DNA from: Paraburkholderia xenovorans LB400
Lineage (GTDB): Bacteria; Pseudomonadota; Gammaproteobacteria; Burkholderiales; Burkholderiaceae
Assembly: GCF_000013645.1 (NCBI RefSeq)
Contig: NC_007952.1
Span: 806,001-870,000, forward strand
Direction: 5' to 3'
DNA length: 64,000 nucleotides
Positions 17,108 through 25,397 of the stretch are shown here, piece after piece. Below the pieces are notes generated by a model. The model made no database searches. It was given only the letters and a program-made list of their open reading frames with translations, and was not told the origin of the DNA. Both the position numbers and the translations under genes were made by a program. Numbering within the stretch: the first letter of the stretch is position 1; the number at the start of each line of letters is the position of its first letter.

Positions 17108-18466
17108 TCAGACGCTTTCCTGCCCGGCGTGCTCTTTGCTCCTGGCCTGGAGCCGCAGTGCTTTGGGAAAGGTCTCGGGTGCGAAACAGGTGGCGAGTAC
17201 CGTGATCAAACCGAGCACGACGAGATAAACAGCCACCGGCGCGGCGCTGCGGTAATGCGCGAGCAGCGCGGTCGCCACCATCGGCGAGAGTCCGCCGCCG
17301 AGTACCGACGAAATCTCGCGGCCGATGCCGAGCCCCGAGAAACGCAGATGCACGGGCAGCAGTTCGCTGATGAAAGCGGGCTGCGCGCCTTCCAGAATGC
17401 CGAGCGTGATGCTGTTGGCGAGGACGAGCGCCGTAATGACTTTCCACAGCACGCCAGAGCCGAGCAACGCGAAATACGGATAGGCGACCAGCACCATTGC
17501 CAGCGCGCCGGCGAGATAGACCGGCTTGCGGCCGATCCGGTCCGTGAGGCGCCCCATCAACAGGGACACGGGGATCATCAGCAGCATCGACACGGTCAGG
17601 CCGCCGAGCACCCAGCTCGATTTCAGGCCGATGAACTGGCCATACGCAATCGAGAAGGCGAAGAAGATGTACGACGCCGCGCCTTCACCGAAGCGCAGGC
17701 CGAACACCGTCAGTACCTGGCGCGGGAATTGGCGCAGTACTTCGACGATCGGCATGCGGGCGTCGCGGTGCGTGGCCTTGACTTCGGCGAACTCCGCGCT
17801 TTCGCCGACGGAGCGGCGCATCCACAGGCCGAGCGCGACCAGCACGGCGCTGCAGAGGAACGGCACGCGCCAGCCCCAACTGTGAAAGTCGGCGGGCGAG
17901 AGCGTTTGCACGAGAAGAAACGCGGCGGTGGACAGCACGAAGCCGAACGCCGCGCCGCACGGACTCCAGGCCGCGAGCGCGCCGCGTCTCGCGGCCGGCG
18001 CGTTTTCGTGGATCAGCAGGATGCTGCCGCTCCATTCGCCGCCGGCGGCGAGGCCTTGCAGAATGCGCAGCAGCACCAGCATGACGGGCGCCGCGAGACC
18101 GATCTGCTGATAGGTGGGCAGCAAACCCATGCCGACGGTGGCCGTGCCCATGACGAGCAGCGTCAGCATCATGACCGTCTTGCGGCCGTAGCGGTCGCCG
18201 ATATGGCCGCACAACACGCCGCCGATGGGCCGCGCGATGAAGCCCACCGTAAAGCCGCCGAATGCAGCGATCGTGCCGGTCAGCGGATCGCTGCCGACCG
18301 GAAAGAACAGCCTGCCGAACACGAGCGCGGCGGCGGTGCCGTAGAGAAAGAAGTCGTACCATTCGAGCACCTGGCCGAGCACGGCGGTCGTCACCGCGCG
18401 ACGAACCTTGCTGGTGGGCCGGATTGCGGGCAGGGGTGTCAGAGCGGCTGTCGCGTCAGAGTTCAT
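17108..18466 (-). CDS. MFS transporter, metabolite:H+ symporter (MHS) family
   Basis: 452 residues from ATG 18466, about 12 membrane segments. VLEWYDFFLYGTAAALVFG and FIARPIGGVLCGHIGDRYGRK are the signature of the MHS group (ShiA, KgtP, proline/betaine, aromatic acids). No strong ribosome site marks the start; an upstream ATG at 18511 is possible. First gene of a minus-strand row with the monooxygenase 57 bp downstream; presumed importer of the pathway substrate. Confidence 0.87.
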   Translation of the reverse strand: MNSDATAALTPLPAIRPTSKVRRAVTTAVLGQVLEWYDFFLYGTAAALVFGRLFFPVGSDPLTGTIAAFGGFTVGFIARPIGGVLCGHIGDRYGRKTVMMLTLLVMGTATVGMGLLPTYQQIGLAAPVMLVLLRILQGLAAGGEWSGSILLIHENAPAARRGALAAWSPCGAAFGFVLSTAAFLLVQTLSPADFHSWGWRVPFLCSAVLVALGLWMRRSVGESAEFAEVKATHRDARMPIVEVLRQFPRQVLTVFGLRFGEGAASYIFFAFSIAYGQFIGLKSSWVLGGLTVSMLLMIPVSLLMGRLTDRIGRKPVYLAGALAMVLVAYPYFALLGSGVLWKVITALVLANSITLGILEGAQPAFISELLPVHLRFSGLGIGREISSVLGGGLSPMVATALLAHYRSAAPVAVYLVVLGLITVLATCFAPETFPKALRLQARSKEHAGQESV

Positions 18467-18808
18467 GGCAGGTGGAGGGTCACGATGTGGAGGGTCGCGC
18501 GTTCTCGCCATGTTCGTTGTTCGGCTGGAGCGGCGAGACGAGCCCGGCAGGCATGTCGAACGATAGGACCGTGAAAAAACGTGGTCAAATTCGGGCCAAA
18601 AATGGCCGTCATGAATCGTATGCATGACGGTTACGCTATTTCGCGCGAGGCTATCGGGCTATCGGGCTATCGGGGCGATGGTTGGGGTCGCGTTTTCTTC
18701 GGAACGGAAACGCTTTGGGCATTGGTTCGGGGAACTGAGATTTGGCCGCGCGCAGGCCATGCCGCTACACTGTGTGGTCTTATCCTGCGAATCACGGAGG
18801 GAACCGGA
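18467..18808. other. Divergent intergenic region with inverted repeat and short tandem repeat
   Basis: 342 bp between the MHS transporter gene and the dehalogenase gene. It holds an 8-bp inverted repeat CCGTCATG (18606-18613) / CATGACGG (18623-18630), a possible operator, and three direct copies of GCTATCGG at 18650-18673. No gene seen. Confidence 0.4.
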
Positions 18809-19534
18809 ATGCAACTGACCGACTTCGATACGCTGACCTTCGACTGCTACGGGACGTTGATCGACTGGGAAACCGGCATTTTCGAAGGTTTGCGGCCGCT
18901 GCTGGCACGTGTCGAACCGCCGCTTACGCGTGACCAGGTGCTCGCAGCGCACGCGCGGCATGAATCGTCGCAGCAGAAATACACGCCGGCGCGGCGTTAT
19001 CAGGAACTGCTGCCGATCGTCTACAAGCGTCTCGCGGAGGAGTGGCAGGTGCCGTACACGCTTGCCGATTGCGTGGCGTATGGCAAGTCCATTCAGAACT
19101 GGCCGGCGTTCGACGATTCAGCCGCCGCGTTGCAATATCTCAAGCAGCATTACAGGCTCGTGATTCTGTCGAACGTCGACAACGAAAGCTTTGCTTATAG
19201 CAACGCGAAACTGCAGGTCGAATTCGACGCGATCTTCACGGCCGAAGATATCGGATCATATAAACCGTCGCCGCGCAATTTCGAATACATGCTGGAAAAG
19301 CTGGGCGAACGGGGCGTGGCCAGGGAGAAGATTCTGCACACGGCGGAGAGCCTGTTTCACGACCACCAGCCGGCGAACGCGTTCGGCCTGGCGTCGTGCT
19401 GGATTTATCGCCGGCACGCGAAGCAGGGTTTCGGCGCGACGATGGATCCGGGCTCGCAGCCGGAAATCGATTTCCGCTTCAATAGCATGGCCGAACTGGT
19501 GAAAGCGCATCAGCAGGCTTTGCAGCCAAAGTAG
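18809..19534 (+). CDS. Haloacid dehalogenase type II
   Basis: 241 residues, HAD superfamily. Nucleophile D12 in FDCYGTLIDWE, motif II LSNVDN, lysine in SYKPSPRNF and acidic motif in HTAESLFHDHQPANAFG. Members release halide from L-2-haloacids, though many act as phosphatases on unknown substrates. Start ATG 18809 follows GGAGGGAACC. Divergent from the transporter gene at 17108-18466, which might carry the same acid. Substrate inferred only from family. Confidence 0.85.
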   Translation: MQLTDFDTLTFDCYGTLIDWETGIFEGLRPLLARVEPPLTRDQVLAAHARHESSQQKYTPARRYQELLPIVYKRLAEEWQVPYTLADCVAYGKSIQNWPAFDDSAAALQYLKQHYRLVILSNVDNESFAYSNAKLQVEFDAIFTAEDIGSYKPSPRNFEYMLEKLGERGVAREKILHTAESLFHDHQPANAFGLASCWIYRRHAKQGFGATMDPGSQPEIDFRFNSMAELVKAHQQALQPK

Positions 19535-19596
19535 CCGGTGAGCCGGTATTAGCGCAGCGGCGCGCAGGCTTTCGCGAGCGGAGGTTGCCGCGGGCG

Positions 19597-19923
19597 CTAC
19601 TGCGTGGGCGCCTGCGCCTTATGCTTCACACAGTCCGAGGTGAACGCCATGCTGGCCTGATCCGGTGTCATGTGTGGCGCGTCCGGGCTGTAGATCTTCT
19701 CGATGATGGCGTTGACCGCTTGCCGGTCGGCCGCATCCTTGTAATAGCTGGCCGCCTGATCGAGCGCTTGTGTCCGGGTCTTTTTGTGCGCGCGCCACGA
19801 GGCCACCTGAGCGGCGATATCACCGATCGCAAAGCACTGATCGCTGACGGTTTGCGCCACGGCTCGAACGGCCGGTTGCGCGAGGCACACCGCAAGCAGC
19901 GCGGCTACGACTACGCGTTTCAT
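19597..19923 (-). CDS. Hypothetical small exported protein
   Basis: 108 residues. MKRVVVAALLAVCLAQPAVRAVA is a clear signal peptide; the mature part is about 85 residues, soluble, with two cysteines (QCFAIG and SDCVKH) that may form a disulfide bond. It probably lies in the periplasm. Family not recognised. Start chosen at ATG 19923 because it begins the signal peptide. It shares its strand with the AAHS transporter upstream but is separated by 150 bp. Confidence 0.6.
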   Translation of the reverse strand: MKRVVVAALLAVCLAQPAVRAVAQTVSDQCFAIGDIAAQVASWRAHKKTRTQALDQAASYYKDAADRQAVNAIIEKIYSPDAPHMTPDQASMAFTSDCVKHKAQAPTQ

Positions 19924-20073
19924 TCCCTGAATCCTGTGGTTAGATGAGCGACGGTGCGAAAGCGCTGGCATCCACCACCGCGGCAACCGAACGGGTCGAC
20001 AACGGCGTAGTTTATCGGGAACTCACGTGCCGCGTTTTTTCACGCGCGGCTCTTTGCGGCCCTTTGCGGCCGT

Positions 20074-21432
20074 TCAATGTCCGAACGACTCGGTCTTCGA
20101 CGCGCTCACGTTCGCCACATGTGGCCGTGCCGCCTGCTTGATCAGCAACGCCACGCACGAAATCAGACCCGCCGCCGCGACCGTCGCGAAGATGCCCGCG
20201 AAGGTGAAATGGCGGCGTGTCAGTTCGGCCACGAGGAACGAACCCGCAATGCCGCCGAAGCGTCCAACGCCGAGCATCCACGCCACGCCCGTGCCGCGGC
20301 CTTCGGTCGGATAGAATGCGGCGGCGAGCGCCGGCATCGACGATTGCGCGGTGTTCATCAACACACCCGCCACGAACACGATGAACACGAGCGCGCCCAC
20401 GTTGCCTACCGCCTGGCCGATGAAATACACGCTCACGGCCGTCAACGCATAGCAGGCCGCGATGATCCGGTTCGCGTTGAAGCGGTCCATCAGCACGCCG
20501 CACAGCACCGCGCCCACGCCGCCGAGCGGGAACAGCGCGGAAATCAGCGTCGCGCGTTGCGGCGTGAGTCCGGCGTCTTTCAGCAGGATCGGCATCCAGT
20601 TGATCGACGCGTAGAAGATGACGAGGCCCATGAAATAGGCAACCCACAGCATCACCGAGCCGATGATGTACGAGCGCGACAGCACCACGGCCGCGCCCTT
20701 GCCGCCGGTTTGCGGCGCGCTTTCGGTCATGATGAAGGTGCCCGCCTGCGCGGCTTCGCCCGAAATGCGCAAGAGCGCCGCGCGAATCCGTTCGACCGGC
20801 TGGCCATTGGCCACCATGTAGCGCACCGACTCCGGCATCTGGATCACCAGCACGACCAGAAGCAGCAGCGGAGTAATGCCGCCGAGCAGCAGCACGCTGC
20901 GCCAGCCGAAATGCGGAATCATCCACGCCGCGAGAAATCCGCCGAACGCGGCGCCCAGCGGAAAGCCGCAGAACATCAGATTGATCACGGTCGCGCGGCG
21001 GCGATCCGGGCAGTATTCGCCCATCATCGTCACGGCGTTCGGCATGGCCGCGCCGAGACCGACGCCGGTGATGAAGCGCAGCGCGGTCAACTGTTCGATG
21101 CTGTTCGAGAAGGCCGAACCGAGGCACGCCACGCCGAACAGCAGCACCGCGGCGAGCAGCATGGAACGCCGTCCGAGCCGGTCGGAGAGTGGCCCCGAAC
21201 CCAGCGCGCCGCAGGCGAGGCCGAACAGCGCCGCGCTCAGCACAGGGGCGAGCGCCGGCCGCGTGATACCCCATTCGGCGATTAGCGAAGGCGCAATGAA
21301 GCCGATCGCGGCCGTGTCAAAACCGTCCAGCAGGACGATGATGAAACACATGAAAAAGACGAGCCACTGGAACGGCGAAAACGGATGGTCGTTGATGAAG
21401 GTCTGAACGTTCACAGCGTTACTGCGGCTCAT
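20074..21432 (-). CDS. MFS transporter, aromatic acid:H+ symporter (AAHS) family
   Basis: 452 residues. The first helix FIIVLLDGFDTAAIGFIAPSL contains the DGFDT signature of AAHS permeases (PcaK, BenK, VanK), followed by GPLSDRLGRRS. AGGAGA lies 9 nt before ATG 21432. Probable importer of a benzoate- or hydroxybenzoate-like acid. No catabolic gene is directly cotranscribed; a 42-bp palindrome lies about 95-140 bp upstream and suggests specific regulation. Confidence 0.9.
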   Translation of the reverse strand: MSRSNAVNVQTFINDHPFSPFQWLVFFMCFIIVLLDGFDTAAIGFIAPSLIAEWGITRPALAPVLSAALFGLACGALGSGPLSDRLGRRSMLLAAVLLFGVACLGSAFSNSIEQLTALRFITGVGLGAAMPNAVTMMGEYCPDRRRATVINLMFCGFPLGAAFGGFLAAWMIPHFGWRSVLLLGGITPLLLLVVLVIQMPESVRYMVANGQPVERIRAALLRISGEAAQAGTFIMTESAPQTGGKGAAVVLSRSYIIGSVMLWVAYFMGLVIFYASINWMPILLKDAGLTPQRATLISALFPLGGVGAVLCGVLMDRFNANRIIAACYALTAVSVYFIGQAVGNVGALVFIVFVAGVLMNTAQSSMPALAAAFYPTEGRGTGVAWMLGVGRFGGIAGSFLVAELTRRHFTFAGIFATVAAAGLISCVALLIKQAARPHVANVSASKTESFGH

Positions 21433-21738
21433 GATGTGTCTCCTGACTGCGGAATACGGAAGGGCTCGCCGTGACGAGCGGCTATCACGTGGACGAGCCG
21501 GTCGTCATCTGCTTTCCGTCGTTTCTAGTTTGTTCGTATGTAGAACCATGATTCTTTATTCGAACAAACGCTGAACTGTAAGTAATTCGACAACGATGGG
21601 TCAACGCGGGATTACCCGACGCTCTCGTGGATGCGCTGGAACGTCGCAGCGCGCGGACGGATATCGAGCCGATGGAATTGGCGGAGCCGGTAGTGTTCTC
21701 TCGTTCGCGAGCATGTGTTCCGCAACCTCGGCGCCTAC
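21433..21738. other. Intergenic region upstream of AAHS transporter
   Basis: 306 bp between the transporter gene and the stop of prpR, both on the minus strand. It holds the palindrome described at 21528-21569; I see nothing else of note and no gene. Confidence 0.5.
21528..21569. promoter_or_regulatory. 42-bp palindrome, probable operator of AAHS transporter
   Basis: Outer arms GTTTGTTCG (21528-21536) and CGAACAAAC (21561-21569) are perfect, and inner AGAA/TTCT and CATG share the same centre (21548.5); 17 of 21 positions pair. It starts 96 bp upstream of the transporter ATG on the minus strand. Likely the site of a dimeric or tetrameric repressor or activator, not encoded next to it. Confidence 0.5.
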
Positions 21739-23730
21739 CTACTGCGCCGCGTTCAGCTTCCGCCAGAGTGTCGTCTTGCTGATGCCGAGCGCCTCGCAGA
21801 CCGCGTCGCGGTCGCCGTCGTGCGCGGCGAGCGCGGCGCGGATTTCGTCGGCTTCCACGTGACGGCTGCGCTCGCGCAGGGATAGCGCGGCCTTCCTGCC
21901 GCGCGCGTGGGGCTCGACGATTTCCGGCGCGACCGTGCGCAGCATGTCGCGTGTGAAAACGGCTTCGGTGCTGTCCTGGGGAAGCGCGTCCGCGTCTGCG
22001 AGTTCCACGGCGATCCGTTCGATCACGTTCTGCAATTCGCGCACGTTGCCGGGCCACGCGTAACGTCTGAACGGCTCGTCGAGCGCGGCGAGCAGGTGTT
22101 CGGCGGCGGCCGCGTCGGGCAAACGCCCCGCGAGCCTCGGTTCACGCGCCGCGGCTTGCAGCAGCAGTTCGACGGCAAGCGGCAGCAGATCGGTCGGCCG
22201 CTCGCGCAGCGGCGGCAGCGCGATGCTCAGAATGTTGAGACGGTAGTACAGGTCGGCGCGAAAGCTGCCCGCTTCGATACCCTCGGTCAACGCGCGATGC
22301 GTCGCCGCGACCACGCGAATATCGACCCGTGTGGGCTCCGTCGAACCAAGCCGTACCACTTCGCGCTCCTGCAGCACGCGCAGAAGCCGGCTTTGCAACG
22401 ACAGCGGCATCTCGCCGATTTCATCCAGAAACAGCGTGCCGCGGTGTGCCACTTCGATCAGCCCCGCCTTGCCGCCCTTGCGCGCGCCGGTGAACGCGCC
22501 TTCCTCGTAGCCGAACAGTTCGCTCTCCAGCAGCGCCTCGGGAAACGCGCCGCAATTGATCGCGACGAACGCGAAGTCGCGCCGCGCGCTCAGCTGATGC
22601 ATGCTCTGCGCGACCATCTCCTTGCCCGTGCCGCTTTCGCCGAGGATCAACACGGTGGCGTCCGAGCGGGCATAGCGTTTGACGAGCGTGCGCACCCGCT
22701 CGATCGATTCGGACGCGCCCACGATATCGGCGAGCCGGTAACGCGCGCTGAACTGCTGCACACGCTGGCGCGAGCGCAGGGTCCGGTCGAGCCGTTCAAC
22801 CGCGCGCGATTCCTGAAACGTCAGCACGGTGCCCGCCGCCGAGCCGGTGCTGGCAAGCGGCCCGCGATGCACGACATAGCTCGCGCCGCGCACCGTGCAG
22901 AACGTGTCGCCGTCCGCGTCCGGCAGGCTGCCCGCGAGATCGGGCGCGAGTTCGAGCAGCACGCGGCCCACCGCATTCGCCGCGTCGAGGCCGAGCACGC
23001 TCGCGAGGCGCTGGTTCATCGCTTCGACCCGCCCTTGCGCGTCGAGCGCGACGACGCCGTCGCGCAGATGCTGTAGCAGATTGTCGAGCCGTTGACGCCG
23101 GACCGTTTCCCGCCTTGTGGCCTGGGCGACTTCGAGCGCCGTATCGAAAGCCGCGCGCACCGACGCGCGCGAGTAGAGAAACACCGCGCCCATGCCGGCA
23201 TTCGCGGCCAGATCCGTGACGAGTCCGGGGCCGACCACCACGTCGATGCCGCGATCGCGCAGATCGAGCACGACGCTCTCCGCGTCCTGCGCCGATTGAT
23301 AGGAAGCGAACGTGACGTCGAGCGCATAGGCGGCCGAGAAGCGCCGCACTTCGTCGGGCGTATCGCCGTGCGAGACGAGCGCGACCTTCGCGCCGTCGCG
23401 GCGCGCGCGCGCGAGCGCATGCATCACGTCGAATCCGGTGGGGCCGATCAGCACGACCGGCACCGACACGCGCGTTTTCAGGTACGCGCCGTTCGAGCCG
23501 CCGGCAATCACGACATCCGGACGACCCGTGCCCGCGGCCTCGACTTCGCGCACGGCGTCTTCGAAACCGTGCGCGACGATGCGCAGGTCCGCGCGTTCCA
23601 CATATTCGCCGGCGATATCGAAAAACAGATCCCGCAGGCGGCTGATGCTGAGCGCCCAGATGCGGGGGCGCTGGGCGGGTTCGAAAAGAGGTGTGCTCAA
23701 GGCGGGGCGGCTCGCGGCTGGGTTGGACAT
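21739..23730 (-). CDS. prpR: Propionate catabolism sigma-54 activator PrpR
   Basis: 663 residues. The N-terminal PrpR_N domain (about 30-200) senses 2-methylcitrate in known homologues; a PAS-like segment follows; then a sigma-54 AAA+ domain with Walker A GESGTGKE (about 363), the sigma-54-contact loop GAFTGA (about 410) and FLDEIGEMPL; a Fis-type helix-turn-helix (ALGISKTTLWRKL) ends the protein. Divergent from prpC, with a sigma-54 promoter and paired palindromes between. It should activate prpC-acnD-prpF. Confidence 0.94.
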   Translation of the reverse strand: MSNPAASRPALSTPLFEPAQRPRIWALSISRLRDLFFDIAGEYVERADLRIVAHGFEDAVREVEAAGTGRPDVVIAGGSNGAYLKTRVSVPVVLIGPTGFDVMHALARARRDGAKVALVSHGDTPDEVRRFSAAYALDVTFASYQSAQDAESVVLDLRDRGIDVVVGPGLVTDLAANAGMGAVFLYSRASVRAAFDTALEVAQATRRETVRRQRLDNLLQHLRDGVVALDAQGRVEAMNQRLASVLGLDAANAVGRVLLELAPDLAGSLPDADGDTFCTVRGASYVVHRGPLASTGSAAGTVLTFQESRAVERLDRTLRSRQRVQQFSARYRLADIVGASESIERVRTLVKRYARSDATVLILGESGTGKEMVAQSMHQLSARRDFAFVAINCGAFPEALLESELFGYEEGAFTGARKGGKAGLIEVAHRGTLFLDEIGEMPLSLQSRLLRVLQEREVVRLGSTEPTRVDIRVVAATHRALTEGIEAGSFRADLYYRLNILSIALPPLRERPTDLLPLAVELLLQAAAREPRLAGRLPDAAAAEHLLAALDEPFRRYAWPGNVRELQNVIERIAVELADADALPQDSTEAVFTRDMLRTVAPEIVEPHARGRKAALSLRERSRHVEADEIRAALAAHDGDRDAVCEALGISKTTLWRKLNAAQ

Positions 23731-23753
23731 GTCCGCCTATTATGCGCGCATCC

Positions 23754-23789
23754 ATTTCCAATTTGAAATCGTCATTTCATTTATGAAAT
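23754..23789. promoter_or_regulatory. Two ATTTC-N6-GAAAT palindromes, probable PrpR binding sites
   Basis: ATTTC-CAATTT-GAAAT at 23754-23769 and ATTTC-ATTTAT-GAAAT at 23774-23789 (the second extends to CATTTCAT-TT-ATGAAATG). The copies are exactly 20 bp apart, about two helical turns, 66-100 bp upstream of the -24 element, as expected for an enhancer-binding activator. Binding by PrpR is inference. Confidence 0.6.
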
Positions 23790-23854
23790 GAAGGGCGATC
23801 CGGCGTCGCGAGGAGTCTTTGGTAAATCAGGCACTTAGCGCGCACTCTGGTGGG

Positions 23855-23870
23855 TGGCCCATTCTTTGCA
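23855..23870 (+). promoter_or_regulatory. Sigma-54 promoter (-24/-12) of prpC
   Basis: TGGCCC-N5-TTGCA, one mismatch from the TGGCAC-N5-TTGCA consensus, with correct GG to GC spacing. Predicted start near 23881, 46 bp before the prpC ATG. It fits control by the sigma-54 activator PrpR. Confidence 0.7.
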
Positions 23871-23926
23871 TTTCAGCACCCGGTGAAAGCATCCCCCATA
23901 CATCTATCTGGAATCTGGAGACAGTC

Positions 23927-25096
23927 ATGAGCGAAGCAGACAACAGCACGCCGAACACGGGCGCGTTCAAACCGAAAAAATCCGTCGCCCTGTCGGGCGT
24001 GACGGCGGGCAACACGGCCCTCTGTACGGTCGGCAAGACCGGCAACGACCTGCACTATCGCGGCTACGACATTCTCGATATCGCCAGCGCCTGCGAATTC
24101 GAAGAAATCGCGTACCTGCTGGTCCACGAAAAGCTGCCGACGCAAGCCGAACTCACCGCGTACAAAACGAAGCTCAAGGCGCTGCGCGGCCTGCCCGCGA
24201 ACGTCAAGGCCGCGCTCGAATGGATCCCGGCCGCCGCGCATCCGATGGACGTGATGCGCACCGGCGTATCGGTGCTCGGCACCGTGCTGCCGGAGAAAGA
24301 CGACCATAACCTGCCGGGCGCGCGCGACATCGCCGACAGGCTGATGGCTTCGCTCGGTTCGATGCTGCTGTACTGGTACCACTACTCGCACAACGGCAAG
24401 CGCATCGAGGTGGAAACCGACGACGATTCGATCGGCGGCCACTTCCTGCATCTGCTGCACGGCGTGGAGCCGTCCAACGCATGGGTCGACGCGATGCACG
24501 TGTCGCTGAACCTGTACGCCGAGCATGAATTCAACGCGTCGACCTTCACGGGCCGCGTGATCGCGGGCACGGGCTCGGACATCTACTCGGCCCTTACCGG
24601 CGCGATCGGCGCGCTGCGCGGACCGAAGCACGGCGGCGCGAATGAAGTCGCGTTCGAGATCCAGTCGCGCTACCAGACGCCGGACGAAGCCGAAGCGGAT
24701 ATCCGCCGCCGCGTCGAGAACAAGGAAGTGGTGATCGGTTTCGGTCACCCCGTGTACACGATTTCGGACCCGCGCAACAAGGTCATCAAGGAAGTCGCGA
24801 AGAAGCTCTCGAAGGAAGCGGGCAACACCAGGCTGTTCAGCATTGCCGAGCGGCTGGAGTCGGTGATGTGGGACGCGAAGAAGATGTTCCCGAATCTGGA
24901 CTGGTTCAGCGCGGTCTCGTATCACATGATGGGTGTGCCCACGGCCATGTTCACGCCGCTCTTCGTGATCGCGCGTACGGCAGGCTGGAGCGCGCACATC
25001 ATCGAGCAGCGCATCGACAACAAGATCATCCGTCCGAGCGCGAATTACACCGGGCCCGACGATCTGCCGTTCGTGCCGCTCGCGAAGCGTGTTTGA
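23927..25096 (+). CDS. prpC: 2-methylcitrate synthase PrpC
   Basis: 389 residues, the usual length. It condenses propionyl-CoA with oxaloacetate to 2-methylcitrate. Citrate-synthase-fold motifs include [37 protein letters not shown] (catalytic His) and GFGHPVY (second His). The N-terminal LHYRGYDI is typical of methylcitrate synthases. Start ATG 23927 follows GGAG; the frame is open upstream, but that part spans the sigma-54 promoter. It lies where prpB-prpC would usually stand, yet prpB is absent. Confidence 0.94.
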   Translation: MSEADNSTPNTGAFKPKKSVALSGVTAGNTALCTVGKTGNDLHYRGYDILDIASACEFEEIAYLLVHEKLPTQAELTAYKTKLKALRGLPANVKAALEWIPAAAHPMDVMRTGVSVLGTVLPEKDDHNLPGARDIADRLMASLGSMLLYWYHYSHNGKRIEVETDDDSIGGHFLHLLHGVEPSNAWVDAMHVSLNLYAEHEFNASTFTGRVIAGTGSDIYSALTGAIGALRGPKHGGANEVAFEIQSRYQTPDEAEADIRRRVENKEVVIGFGHPVYTISDPRNKVIKEVAKKLSKEAGNTRLFSIAERLESVMWDAKKMFPNLDWFSAVSYHMMGVPTAMFTPLFVIARTAGWSAHIIEQRIDNKIIRPSANYTGPDDLPFVPLAKRV

Positions 25097-25397
25097 CGAC
25101 GTCGTGAGTACTGTCTGGCGCGCAAAGGGTCGACGCGCCGGCACAAGTGCTTTTCCTTCATTGCGTCTCGAGAGCGCGACGCAATGAAATTGGGCCTTGG
25201 CTCGCTGGAACCCCGGGCCAAGGCTGTTTTTTGCGGCGCGTCGACGTGAACGCCGGCAAATCCAACCGGCCCGCTGCCGCGAGCTTAAACTACACGTACC
25301 TGACCGGCCCGCCAGGGAAGCGCTCGAAAAAGGGGCAGCTGATTGTGATCGGCCGCCGCCATCGTCCCCGGATCATTACTGTTTTGTCCCCTACGCC
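25097..25397 (+). other. prpC-acnD intergenic region with two hairpins
   Basis: 301 bp without a gene. It holds a perfect 11-bp stem TTCATTGCGTC/GACGCAATGAA (25157-25188, 10-nt loop) and the terminator described separately. It suggests that acnD is not simply read through from the prpC promoter, or that transcript levels are graded. Confidence 0.55.
25194..25232 (+). terminator. Rho-independent terminator between prpC and acnD
   Basis: Stem GCCTTGG (25194-25200) / CCAAGGC (25218-25224) followed by TG and six T (25227-25232). Preceded by an 11-bp hairpin at 25157-25188. Confidence 0.6.

Noticed and set aside
15263-18574. A 1103-codon open frame on the + strand
   Set aside because: It runs antisense to the flavin reductase, monooxygenase and MHS transporter genes, which have clear family motifs. 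Its His/Arg/Gln-rich translation is typical of GC-skew artefacts.
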